A stretch of 17,021 nucleotides of DNA from CBDUUP01 sp965370435. GTDB lineage: Bacteria; Chloroflexota; Anaerolineae; Anaerolineales; UBA11579. The DNA is taken from positions 1-17,021 of the forward strand of contig CBDUUP010000045.1 of assembly GCA_965370435.1 (NCBI GenBank), given 5' to 3'. The position numbers and the translations under genes were made by a program. Numbering within the stretch: the stretch's first letter is position 1; every line of letters starts with the position of its first letter. The notes under the pieces were generated by a model. That model had not been told where the DNA came from. It saw only the letters and a program-made list of their open reading frames with translations, and did not search any database. Below are positions 1-6,881 of this stretch, one piece after another.

Positions 1-938
1 ACGGCCAGGTACTTTCGACTCCTTTCTTGGACCTCCGCGACCGGGTGAAGAAGAAGAGAACCTGGGAGCAGGGTTTGTTGGGCTTGGCTTTCCACCCGCG
101 CTATGCGGAGAACGGATATTTCTACGTCAATTACAGCGACGCACAGGGCGATACCGTCATCGCCCGATTCCGTGTCTCCGCGGACCCGGAGGCGGCCGAC
201 CCGGCCACCGAGAAGATCTTGCTCCATATAGAGCAGCCCTACAACAATCACAATGGGGGCGGGTTGGCGTTTGGGCCGGATGGGTATTTATATATTGGAC
301 TGGGGGATGGCGGCTCGGCGGGGGACCCGAAGGGCAACGGCCAATCGCTGGACACCCTGCTGGGCAAGATGCTGCGGATTGACGTGGATGACGGCGACCC
401 GTATGAGTCTCCGGCGGAAAACTTGTTTTCCTCGGCGGGACTGCCGGAGATCTGGGCTTATGGGCTGCGCAATCCTTGGCGGTTTTCCTTTGACCGGCTG
501 ACCGGAGACCTCTTCATCGGGGACGTGGGGCAGAACGAGTGGGAGGAAATTGATTTCATGCCCGCGGGAAGTCCGGCGGGGACGAACTTTGGGTGGAGGT
601 ACCGGGAAGGCGGACACCCTTTTAAGGGCAACCCGCCCAGCCTGGCGGACCTGGTGGACCCGGTTTGGGAGTACGACCACAGCCTGGGCTGCTCGGTGAC
701 CGGCGGGGTAGTCTATCGGGGGAGTGCGCTGCCAGCCTGGCAGGGGGTGTATATCTACGGCGATTATTGTACGGGATTGGTTTGGGGATTGGCGCCAAGG
801 GCCGACGGGGGGTGGGAGAATAGGTTGATGTTCGAGACCGGGGCGGCGATCTCCTCATTTGGGGAGGACGAAGCGGGAGAGGTCTATCTGGTGGACCAGG
901 AGGGCTATGTTTACCGGTTGGCGGGGGTGGATAACTGA
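1..938 (+). CDS. PQQ-dependent sugar dehydrogenase family protein, 5'-truncated by window edge
   Basis: Member of the glucose/sorbosone dehydrogenase (GSDH, COG2133) beta-propeller family, which oxidises sugars with PQQ outside the cytoplasm; the substrate here is unknown. The reading frame is open to the window edge: codons before the TTG at 27 read GQVLSTPF and continue into LDLRDRV, typical of the first blades of this family, so the true start lies upstream. Visible family motifs are GLLGLAFHP, NNHNGGGLAFGPDGYLYIGL, the calcium-site-like GDGGSAGDP, LLGKMLRIDVD, WAYGLRNPWRFSFD and GDVGQNEWEEID, followed by the C-terminal blade with GGVVYRG and YIYGDYC. About 312 residues are present, against 370-400 for full-length members. 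The stop is TGA at 936-938, with a strong hairpin immediately downstream. Family assignment is firm; an exact substrate cannot be read from sequence. Confidence 0.9.
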   Translation, partial: GQVLSTPFLDLRDRVKKKRTWEQGLLGLAFHPRYAENGYFYVNYSDAQGDTVIARFRVSADPEAADPATEKILLHIEQPYNNHNGGGLAFGPDGYLYIGLGDGGSAGDPKGNGQSLDTLLGKMLRIDVDDGDPYESPAENLFSSAGLPEIWAYGLRNPWRFSFDRLTGDLFIGDVGQNEWEEIDFMPAGSPAGTNFGWRYREGGHPFKGNPPSLADLVDPVWEYDHSLGCSVTGGVVYRGSALPAWQGVYIYGDYCTGLVWGLAPRADGGWENRLMFETGAAISSFGEDEAGEVYLVDQEGYVYRLAGVDN

Positions 939-944
939 ACTGAT

Positions 945-979
945 TAGACCCTAAGGTTTTTTAAAACCCTTAGGGTCTA
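945..979. terminator. Hairpin terminator after the sugar dehydrogenase gene
   Basis: Perfect 12-bp inverted repeat, TAGACCCTAAGG at 945-956 and its complement at 968-979, with a T-rich then A-rich loop (TTTTTTAAAA). It starts 6 bases after the stop codon. T-runs on both strands suggest it can act in both directions, which would suit the opposing genes beyond it. Confidence 0.7.
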
Positions 980-984
980 GGACG

Positions 985-1325
985 GATGGGAGAATTTTTC
1001 CCAATCCCGAGTCACCTTGGTGACCAATCACCTTGGTGATAAATTACCTAATCACCCACACAGCCAACTCAAGTAGACCCTGCCCAATCGCGCTCGCTAA
1101 CTCCTCATTATCCTCCTCCAGCAGGACCACCACCGCCAGAGGCGTATCATGCCCCGGCAGGGTGCCGCCGATGAACCAGGTGAGGGGTTGGGATTCGCCT
1201 TGACGGGTCAGGCTTTACCAGAATGAGGACTCCGGCAGGGCCAGGAGGTGGGCGAGGGTTTCGGCTTCCAGGGGAGAGATGACCATCGCCGGGCTGCCCA
1301 GCGCGGGGAGTCTCTGCCAGCCCAG
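985..1325 (-). pseudogene. Broken second copy of the 3' end of the SEDS-PBP fusion gene
   Basis: On the minus strand this stretch encodes a close but diverged copy of the last ~91 residues of the intact SEDS-PBP gene at 2040-4493, from the GWQ(R/A)LPALGSP region to the identical ending LLELAVWVIR plus stop (TAA at 1044-1046, TGA in the intact gene). By hand alignment about 15 positions differ, roughly 84% protein identity. One CAA codon has become TAA (W-stop-SLT), so the fragment is dead as well as truncated. Similarity continues past the stop to about 985, matching the intact gene's downstream region to about 1997. At the other end it stops abruptly at 1323-1328, where an RHS fragment begins. 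Together with the intact copy it brackets the small membrane-protein gene at 1441-1797. Confidence 0.88.
1012..1039. repeat. Tandem pair of TCACCTTGGTGA
   Basis: The 12-mer TCACCTTGGTGA occurs at 1012-1023 and again at 1028-1039, separated by CCAA. Each unit can itself fold (TCACC/GGTGA). The intact homologous region near 2030-2042 has only a simpler TTGACCAATCACC form, so the repeat appears to have expanded in the broken copy. Confidence 0.55.
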
Positions 1326-1327
1326 GG

Positions 1328-1441
1328 GCGCGTGATCATGTTGCCGTTAGCGTCGTAGGTGTAGGAATCGCTGCCCAGGCTGTCCACCGCGTGGGGGCGG
1401 GTGGCGCTGTAGTTGTAAAGCTCCGGCTTGCTCTGAATATT
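1328..1441 (-). pseudogene. RHS/YD-repeat protein gene fragment
   Basis: Read on the minus strand the segment encodes NIQSKPELYNYSATRPHAV then DSLGSDSYTYDANGNMITR, a textbook YD-repeat signature (…PHAV…YxYDANGNM…) from near the conserved core of RHS-family polymorphic toxins. Only about 38 residues survive. There is no start codon and the frame runs straight into the broken SEDS-PBP copy (PWAGRDS…). Upstream, it touches the stop codon of the small membrane-protein gene at 1441. This is a remnant, not a gene. RHS loci commonly leave core fragments behind when toxin/immunity ends are exchanged. Confidence 0.8.
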
Positions 1442-1797
1442 TACTCTTGGTTCCTTGGTTTTCTTTTCTCAGTCACCTCAAGACCGAGGATAGTTGCAGC
1501 TATTAGGGCAACCGTAAAAGATGGTGGATATATTAGAAAATAAACTAAGCTTTCAAGAATTGGAGACCTTGATATCTGATCCAAACTCGCTCCGCATCCC
1601 CAAAGGAATCCTGTCAATCCAAGGTGTATCAAGAATGGCTTTATAATGTTCCATGGAAGTTTCTCTCCCCTTTTTATAGGTGGAGAGATCATACCAACTC
1701 GAATGATAGTTAATAAACCAGCAAATAATAGGACGGGCCAAAATGGCGCTATTAGGATTGCTAGTGATAATATGAATTGAAGAATCCCATTTATCAT
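1441..1797 (-). CDS. Small hypothetical membrane protein (accessory)
   Basis: 118-residue protein of unknown family. Hydrophobic stretches at about residues 4-35 (probably one or two membrane spans), 54-72 and 80-107 indicate a polytopic inner-membrane protein; the tail is charged (EVTEKRKPRNQE). The ATG at 1797 is preceded by AGGAGA about 8 bases upstream, supporting this start. Base composition is visibly AT-richer than the neighbouring conserved genes. It lies between the intact SEDS-PBP gene and its broken second copy, directly followed by an RHS-core fragment. By analogy with RHS orphan modules it could be an immunity protein, but that rests on position only; nothing in its sequence identifies a function. 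Confidence 0.6.
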   Translation of the reverse strand: MINGILQFILSLAILIAPFWPVLLFAGLLTIIRVGMISPPIKRGEKLPWNIIKPFLIHLGLTGFLWGCGASLDQISRSPILESLVYFLIYPPSFTVALIAATILGLEVTEKRKPRNQE

Positions 1798-1998
1798 AAT
1801 TTTAGTCTCCTATTGAAACTGAAAAGAAGTTTTTCTATTCAAATATCAGAACTACTTTCTGGTGCAGATGCAAACAAGATACTCAGGACAATAGGTATTA
1901 CGCTACCCCATTGCCGCTTTGATGAACATCTCTGCATTCCCGAAAATGTCCCATGATTATACATGAGGTAATTAGGGATTGGGTTGCTCGACTTGGTA
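1798..1998. other. AT-rich spacer without a convincing gene
   Basis: About 200 bases between the small membrane-protein gene and the terminator region of the SEDS-PBP gene. A 66-codon open frame on the minus strand here lacks recognisable domains and overlaps a hairpin, so it is not called. Similarity to the region left of 985 does not extend into this stretch, so it belongs to the inserted segment. Confidence 0.5.
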
Positions 1999-2029
1999 TG
2001 GGGGAGTTTTTCCGAATCCCCAATTACCT
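1966..2029 (-). terminator. Long imperfect hairpin downstream of the SEDS-PBP gene
   Basis: AGGTAATTAGGGATTGGG at 1966-1983 pairs with CCGAATCCCCAATTACCT at 2012-2029 in 16 of 18 positions, with a 28-base loop. It begins about 10 bases after the SEDS-PBP stop codon in the direction of transcription. The broken copy keeps only the 2012-2029 side, so the duplication boundary falls inside this hairpin's loop. Confidence 0.45.
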
Positions 2030-2039
2030 TATTGACCAA

Positions 2040-4493
2040 TCACCTAATCACCCACACAGCCAATTCAAGTAGCCCTCGCCCAATCGCGCTCGCCAACTCT
2101 TCATTATCCTCCTCCAGCAGAACCGCCACCGCCAGAGGCGTGTCCTGCCCCGGCAGGGTGCCGCCAATGAACCAGGTGAGGGGTTGAGTCCCTCCTATAA
2201 GAGTCAGGCTTTGCCAGAATTGAGTCTCCGGCAGGGCCAGGAGGTGGGCGAGGGTTTCGGCGTCCTGGGGAGAGATGACCTGTGTGGGACTGCCCAGCGC
2301 GGGGAGAGCTTGCCAGCCCGTCTCCGGGACGTTCATCGCCATTGCCAGCCGGGGGGCGGGGAGTATCCCGCCGGAACTCAATACCGCCGCGGACAGGCAC
2401 ATCTGCAAGGGGCTGAGACGCAAGGACATCTGGCCTGGTTTCAGATGGATATTGGGATCGGGCGTTGGGTTGGCGGGGCCGATGGGCAGGCGCAACTCGA
2501 GGGAGTCATAATACCCCAGGGCGTCGAATAAATTTTGCATCCCCAAGGAGTCCAAGATGTCGGACTGGTAGAACAAGGAATGGATCGCCTCTCCTGGATT
2601 GTAGCCTCCCAGTGTGGCCCGGTTGAGCAGGGGAGCGTTTGGGTCTTCTATCAAGTCGTTCCAGGCGGCGTCCAGATCGTTGGGATCGAAGGTGGGGTGG
2701 GAGGCCAGGACGTATATCTCCCCGGTCTCGGCGTTGAGCAAGACCGCCGCGCCTTTGTGGCCCTCCAGGAAGCTGTCCGCCGCCGCCTGCATGTCTAAGT
2801 CCAGGCTCAGGCGCACGTCCACGCCGGGGGGCGGCTGTCCGTAGAGCAGGTGGCTCCACCAGATGGCGAGGGGGTCGGGGCCACGCTCGCCGCGCAGGAT
2901 GGGGTCAAGGCTGGCCTCCAACCCGGATTGTCCGTACACGGAATGCGTATAGCCAATGACCGCGCCTAAGGCTGAATAGGCGTAAAAACGCTCGAATTCG
3001 CCCGGTTTGCCCTCCGAAACGGCCAGCGGGCGGTCTTCCCGGTCGCTGAGCGCGCCCCGGTGGACGTAGCGATCGGCGATAGCGCGGCGGGCGTTGTCGG
3101 TGCGGGTGAGCAAATCCGGCCCGCGGACGAACCCCCACCATCCGGCGGCTATGGCGGCTGCGCTCAACCCGGCCAGCAGGAAGCCGCCCAGCGCGGTGTA
3201 AGGCCGCGGCCGGGGGAGAGGGGCGGGCGCGGTCCCTGGGCGTTGGCTGAAGTGCAGCAGGATCAGGGCGGCCAGGAAGGAGGTCACCAGCGAAGAGCCA
3301 CCGTAGGAGACGAAGGGCAGGGTGACGCCGGTCAGCGGCAGGACTCGCAGGTTCCCGCCGATGATGAGGATGCTCTGGGCGGCGAAGTAGGCGGTGATCC
3401 CGGCGGCGAGATAGCGGCGGTAGACCCCCTGGGCGTTGAGGGCGGTTTGCAGTCCTCGCACGGTCAACAAGCTGAGCAAGGCCAGCAATCCCAGCGCGCC
3501 CACCAGGCCGCTCTCCTCGACAATGGAAGTAAAGATGAAATCCGAATGAGAGATAGGCACCAGCCCTGGACTGCCCATCCCCGGTCCCCGCCCCAACACG
3601 CCCCCCGCGGCGACCGCGATCAGGGACTGTACGATCTGGTAGGAGCGTCCGCTGGGGTCCAGCCAAGGGTTGAGCCAGGCTTCCATGCGCAGGCGCACTA
3701 CGTCAAAGAGCAGGGTGCCCGCCAGTCCGGCCACGGCCAATCCCACCCCGCTGAACGACAGGAAGCGGCGGTTCCCGGTGGCGGCGTAGACGATGGCGGT
3801 GTAGAGGAACAGGAAGATGGAGGCGGTTCCCAGGTCGCGTTGGGCCACCAGGAGGAGCAGGACCAATCCGGTCATCACCACGGTAGGGGCCAGGAGAGGG
3901 CGGAGTTGGTGGATGATGGTCTGGCGGTCGGCCAGGTAGGCGGCCAGATAGACGATGAGGAGCAGCTTGAGCGGTTCGGAGGGCTGGAGGTAGACCCCGC
4001 AGCATCCCAGCCACAGCCTCGGCCCAAAGCCCATCGGATTGCTGCCCAGGAGCAGGGTGAGAGCCGTCAGCCCCAACCCGCCGGTGAGCCAGAGATATTT
4101 GTACCGCCGCAGGAAGCCCAGGTCGCTGGAAGCTCGCAGCCCGGCGATGAACAGCCCCCCCGCGATCCCCAGCCAGACCGTCTGGCGCAGCCCGAAGGTG
4201 GGCGTCAGCCGCCAGATGGTCAGCAGCCCCCAGCCGGAAAGAAAAGCCACTACCGGCAGCAGGTAAGGGTCGCTCTCCGGCAAAAAGCGGAGGACTTGCC
4301 GGTGGGCGACGGCGAATACCGCCAGCCAGACGATAAAGCCGAACCAATGGGTGAGGCGATACTCCGTGGCGAAGGTGCGCATCCGCCCAGCCTGGGCGAG
4401 GCTGAGGGCGACGGAATAGAAGAAAAGGAACAGGGCCGCCAAACTCAGCAGGCGGCCTTGAATTTTCTCGGAGGGGGTCAGGGGGCGGGTCAC
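2040..4493 (-). CDS. SEDS (FtsW/RodA) glycosyltransferase fused to a degenerate class B PBP domain
   Basis: 817-residue fusion. Residues ~12-415 form a complete polytopic SEDS domain, the peptidoglycan glycan-strand polymerase, with the family landmarks PSEPLKLLLIVYLA (171-184), AQRDLGTAS (217-225), SHSDFIFTSIVEESGLVG (315-332, including the conserved Asp 318) and LPFVSYGGSSLV (392-403). A further membrane span (~436-455) leads into a class B PBP module: N-terminal RG(A)LSDREDRPLA (479-491), then a transpeptidase fold from ~555 (LDLDMQAAADSFLEG, GAAVLLNAETGEIYVLASHP, LLNRATLGGYNPG). The expected SxxK serine and lysine are replaced by Glu 635 and His 638 (PGEAIH), the segment that normally carries SxN is shortened, and the KTGT region reads LIGGT. 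The PBP half is therefore probably not a transpeptidase and may serve as a built-in activator of the SEDS half. ATG at 4493 overlaps the mtnP stop by 4 bases, implying translational coupling. Confidence 0.87.
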   Translation of the reverse strand: MTRPLTPSEKIQGRLLSLAALFLFFYSVALSLAQAGRMRTFATEYRLTHWFGFIVWLAVFAVAHRQVLRFLPESDPYLLPVVAFLSGWGLLTIWRLTPTFGLRQTVWLGIAGGLFIAGLRASSDLGFLRRYKYLWLTGGLGLTALTLLLGSNPMGFGPRLWLGCCGVYLQPSEPLKLLLIVYLAAYLADRQTIIHQLRPLLAPTVVMTGLVLLLLVAQRDLGTASIFLFLYTAIVYAATGNRRFLSFSGVGLAVAGLAGTLLFDVVRLRMEAWLNPWLDPSGRSYQIVQSLIAVAAGGVLGRGPGMGSPGLVPISHSDFIFTSIVEESGLVGALGLLALLSLLTVRGLQTALNAQGVYRRYLAAGITAYFAAQSILIIGGNLRVLPLTGVTLPFVSYGGSSLVTSFLAALILLHFSQRPGTAPAPLPRPRPYTALGGFLLAGLSAAAIAAGWWGFVRGPDLLTRTDNARRAIADRYVHRGALSDREDRPLAVSEGKPGEFERFYAYSALGAVIGYTHSVYGQSGLEASLDPILRGERGPDPLAIWWSHLLYGQPPPGVDVRLSLDLDMQAAADSFLEGHKGAAVLLNAETGEIYVLASHPTFDPNDLDAAWNDLIEDPNAPLLNRATLGGYNPGEAIHSLFYQSDILDSLGMQNLFDALGYYDSLELRLPIGPANPTPDPNIHLKPGQMSLRLSPLQMCLSAAVLSSGGILPAPRLAMAMNVPETGWQALPALGSPTQVISPQDAETLAHLLALPETQFWQSLTLIGGTQPLTWFIGGTLPGQDTPLAVAVLLEEDNEELASAIGRGLLELAVWVIR

Positions 4494-5359
4494 GACCCTA
4501 GATATTTATCCACCAGCAGGGACAGGCGTTGGCGGGTTTCGGGCGGGATGGCCTCCGGGCGGGTAATGAGGGCCATGCTCAAGGCCTGGTGGCAATCGCA
4601 GTCCCGTTCGACGTCCAGGTCCCGCACCAGGTTCTGGACAGCTTCCTGGGCGGTGACGGTGTTGCGGTTTAAGGTTTCGATTATCATATCCACACTCACC
4701 GGTTCCTCACTGACGTGCCATACGTCGTAATCGGTGACGTGGGCCATAGCGGCGTAGCACATCTCGGCCTCGCGGGCCAGGAAGGCTTCCGGCGAAGTGG
4801 TCATGCCGATGAGGGACATCCCCCAGGCGCGGTAGGTGTTGGATTCGCCCCGGGTGGAGAAGCGGGGGCCTTCGATGGTGATGAAGGTCCCGCCCTGGTG
4901 AACGGTCACGCCGGTGGCCTCCACCGCCTGGCGGGCGTCGCTGGAAAGATCAATGCAGAACGGGTCGGCGACGCCGACGTGGGCGACCAGGCCGCCGTCG
5001 AAGAAGCTGCGTTTGCGCCCGTGGGTGAAATCGAAAAGCTGGTCGGGGATGACGATGTGTCCAGGGGCGTAATCATCCCGCAGCGACCCGCAGGCGTTCA
5101 CGCTGATGACGAATTTCACTCCCAGAGATTTGAGGGCGTAAAGGTTAGCCCGGTAGTTCACCTCCGTGGGGGAGAGGCGGTGGCCCAGTCCGTGCCGGGC
5201 CAGGAAGGCGACCCGCTTCCCCTCCAACGTGCCGACCACGATAGGGGCGCTGGGTTCACCGAAGGGGGTGTCAATGCTTACGGTCTCCGTGTTTTCAAGT
5301 CCGGGCATATCGTACAGCCCCGACCCGCCGATGACGCCAATCAATGTTTTGTCTGCCAT
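4490..5359 (-). CDS. mtnP: S-methyl-5'-thioadenosine phosphorylase
   Basis: 289 residues, the normal length for MTA phosphorylase. The enzyme cleaves methylthioadenosine (a by-product of polyamine synthesis) with phosphate into adenine and methylthioribose-1-phosphate for methionine salvage in the cytoplasm. Motifs seen: IGVIGGSGLYD (7-17), FLARHGLGHRLSPTEVNYRAN, the core NACGSLRDDYAPGHIVIPDQ, IEGPRFSTRGES, MTTSPEAFLAREAEMCYAAMA and VTDYDVW with the paired aspartates of the purine site. The start ATG at 5359 has GGAGG five bases upstream (GGAGGCAGCTATG). It overlaps the downstream SEDS-PBP gene by 4 bases. A metabolic gene between the FHA genes and the wall-synthesis fusion is unexpected; coupling could be incidental. 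Purine nucleoside phosphorylase is the nearest alternative, but the motif set favours MTA phosphorylase. Confidence 0.93.
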   Translation of the reverse strand: MADKTLIGVIGGSGLYDMPGLENTETVSIDTPFGEPSAPIVVGTLEGKRVAFLARHGLGHRLSPTEVNYRANLYALKSLGVKFVISVNACGSLRDDYAPGHIVIPDQLFDFTHGRKRSFFDGGLVAHVGVADPFCIDLSSDARQAVEATGVTVHQGGTFITIEGPRFSTRGESNTYRAWGMSLIGMTTSPEAFLAREAEMCYAAMAHVTDYDVWHVSEEPVSVDMIIETLNRNTVTAQEAVQNLVRDLDVERDCDCHQALSMALITRPEAIPPETRQRLSLLVDKYLGS

Positions 5360-5376
5360 AGCTGCCTCCGTTTGTT
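5353..5376 (-). promoter_or_regulatory. Ribosome binding site deciding the mtnP start
   Basis: The minus strand reads CGGAGGCAGCTATG, a strong GGAGG with a 5-base spacer, fixing the ATG at 5359. Most neighbouring minus-strand starts in this cluster lack such a site. Confidence 0.6.
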
Positions 5377-5409
5377 TTGTTAGGTGTGGAAGTAAATAAT
5401 CTTAAAAAA

Positions 5410-5611
5410 TATCACCACAGAGACACAGAGTGCGTCGCTTCGCTGGAGAGAAAAACATAAAAAATTATCTCTGCGAACTCGGTCAGCTTGTCGTGGAGTC
5501 TCTGATGAATAAAATATGCAATATACTTTCATTTTGATTAATTCTTTTGCGAACTTCCGGATTACTAAATAAAAAAGTTTTCTCTGTGTTCTCTGTGTCT
5601 CTGTGGTGATA
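5410..5611. repeat. Palindromic MITE-like element with 21-bp terminal inverted repeats
   Basis: TATCACCACAGAGACACAGAG at 5410-5430 (21 bases, TATCACCACAGAGACACAGA then G) is perfectly repeated in inverted form at 5591-5611, enclosing about 160 bases of AT-rich DNA with no gene. Translation of such ends gives the TTETQRTQR peptide often mis-annotated as small proteins, because this palindrome is dispersed in many bacterial genomes. The element fills most of the gap between fhaB-like and mtnP and could form a long stem in the transcript. No direct target repeat was found flanking it, so mobility is inferred from the general form only. Confidence 0.7.
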
Positions 5612-5617
5612 AAGTTT

Positions 5618-6049
5618 TTATCCTCGCTCCTCCAACCCAACCACACCGCTCACCTCCCCACAGCGGAGCCGGTCGCCGTCGGCCAGCACGGTGGGGGTGG
5701 TGACGGGCTGGTCGTCCAGAAAGGTGCCGTTGGTGGAGCCTAGGTCTTCCACCCACCATTGGTTGTGGTGGAAGCTGAGGCGGGTGTGCTGGGCGGAGAT
5801 GGTGTCGTTGTCCAGGGTCACGTCGCAGGCCGGGTCGCGTCCCAGGATGACCTGGGGCAGAGTGAAGGTCTGCGCATCGGAGGGGTCGTCGGCCTGGAAG
5901 AGGAGTTTGAGCGGGGGTATCCTCCGGGTGTTGGCGAGCTGGGCCTGCTGGCGCAGACTCTGCCAGAGGGTGAACAAGGCCCAGCCCAGGAAGGCGTACA
6001 GGAGCAAGGCCATTATCAGGCGCAAGGCTAACAGCAGCAGGTTTACCAT
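5618..6049 (-). CDS. fhaB: FHA-domain membrane-anchored protein, FhaB-like
   Basis: 143 residues from the ATG at 6049. One N-terminal membrane span (residues ~3-28, LLLLALRLIMALLLYAFLGW) is followed by a short linker and a C-terminal FHA domain (~50-140), a phosphothreonine-peptide reader. Key FHA residues are present: LGR (69-71), S85..H88 in ISAQH, and GSTNGTF (104-110). A longer open frame reaches back to 6154, but that would overlap the upstream gene by about 80 bases with a Pro/Asn-rich extension, so the internal ATG is preferred; it leaves a 22-base gap after the fhaA-like stop. No Shine-Dalgarno is evident. Architecture and order match actinobacterial FhaB, which links Ser/Thr kinase signalling to wall growth; no kinase gene lies in this window. 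Confidence 0.85.
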   Translation of the reverse strand: MVNLLLLALRLIMALLLYAFLGWALFTLWQSLRQQAQLANTRRIPPLKLLFQADDPSDAQTFTLPQVILGRDPACDVTLDNDTISAQHTRLSFHHNQWWVEDLGSTNGTFLDDQPVTTPTVLADGDRLRCGEVSGVVGLEERG

Positions 6050-6071
6050 CGCGTTTTGGGAAGTGGAATAC

Positions 6072-6881
6072 TTAATCTGGGCGGTCGGGGTCCCCAATTT
6101 GGGTGGTGGGTTGGTCGCCGGTATAGCCCGGCGATTCGTATTGGTCGGTCTCATCCAGCGGGCGGGAGGAGTCCTGCCCGTAGACCATCGGCACCCCCGC
6201 CAGGGAGATCACGTCGCCGGGATAGAGCGCGCTGTGTTCGACCCGGTTCCCGTTGACGAACACTCCACCGGAGGATTCCAGGTCGAAGACCATGAAGCGG
6301 CCCTTGACGGCCCGCACCTGGGCGTGGTTGCGGGAGACCCGCGGGTCGTCTATCACCAGGTCGTTATCCAGCTTGCGGCCCAGGTTGACCACCGGCTGGT
6401 TGAGCTTGAAGACCTTGGCGCCCTCCACGATCAGGAAGGCATCCTGGGGATATTGTTCGGTATCTTCGTCAATTGGTTCAGGTGTCATCGCTTGGGTCTC
6501 TGGTAATTCGCCGGCGCTGAAGTTCACCGCAATTTGCAGTTCCCCTTCCTGCATCGCTTCGTCGCTGGCGATGGCGATGGAAGGAGGAGCGGGAAAATGC
6601 AGGCCCGACTCGTGTCCGGCTTCCTGGAGCATGAGGGCCAGTTTGTCCAGCAAAGGCTGGTTGGCGTTCAAGTTTTGCGCCAGGACCGGACCGGCGGTCA
6701 AGGTGTACAAATTGGGAGCAACTTTCGTGCCGCCATTTTCAATTTTAAGGTTTGCGGACATCGCCTCGACCAGGCGTTGGGCTAGGCCGCTCTGGGCGTC
6801 GCCGCCGGAAAAAAGGCGGGCGGCGTTCTCTTCGATGAATTGTTGGATGCGGGCCTCGAACTGTGCCAGTATGTCCTTCAT
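6072..6881 (-). CDS. fhaA: DUF3662 and FHA domain protein, FhaA-like
   Basis: 269 residues. The N-terminal ~125 residues match the DUF3662 (FhaA N-terminal) type: an amphipathic start followed by LFSGGDAQSGLAQRLVEAM and VAPNLYTLTAG. An acidic, Pro/Glu-rich linker (~126-147) joins a C-terminal FHA domain (148-235) with LGRKLDND (167-174), RVSRNHAQV (181-189) and SSGGVFVNGNRV (203-214), so the phosphothreonine-binding residues are kept. In mycobacteria FhaA binds phosphorylated regulators of peptidoglycan precursor export. ATG at 6881 has no Shine-Dalgarno; a consensus -10 box lies 8 bases upstream, so the transcript is probably leaderless. First gene of the fhaA-fhaB-(mtnP)-SEDS/PBP cluster. 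Its promoter and first three codons are duplicated at 7646-7717. Confidence 0.9.
   Translation of the reverse strand: MKDILAQFEARIQQFIEENAARLFSGGDAQSGLAQRLVEAMSANLKIENGGTKVAPNLYTLTAGPVLAQNLNANQPLLDKLALMLQEAGHESGLHFPAPPSIAIASDEAMQEGELQIAVNFSAGELPETQAMTPEPIDEDTEQYPQDAFLIVEGAKVFKLNQPVVNLGRKLDNDLVIDDPRVSRNHAQVRAVKGRFMVFDLESSGGVFVNGNRVEHSALYPGDVISLAGVPMVYGQDSSRPLDETDQYESPGYTGDQPTTQIGDPDRPD

Noticed and set aside
1839..2039. 66-codon minus-strand frame after the SEDS-PBP gene
   Set aside because: It overlaps the downstream hairpin, lacks a ribosome binding site and has no recognisable domain.
3060..4730. 556-codon open frame on the plus strand opposite the SEDS-PBP gene
   Set aside because: Gln/Gly/Glu-rich low-complexity translation antisense to a gene with clear family motifs; a typical shadow frame of GC-rich DNA.
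5380..5646. 88-codon minus-strand frame with TTETQRTQR peptide
   Set aside because: It is the translation of the palindromic repeat ends, a known source of false small proteins.
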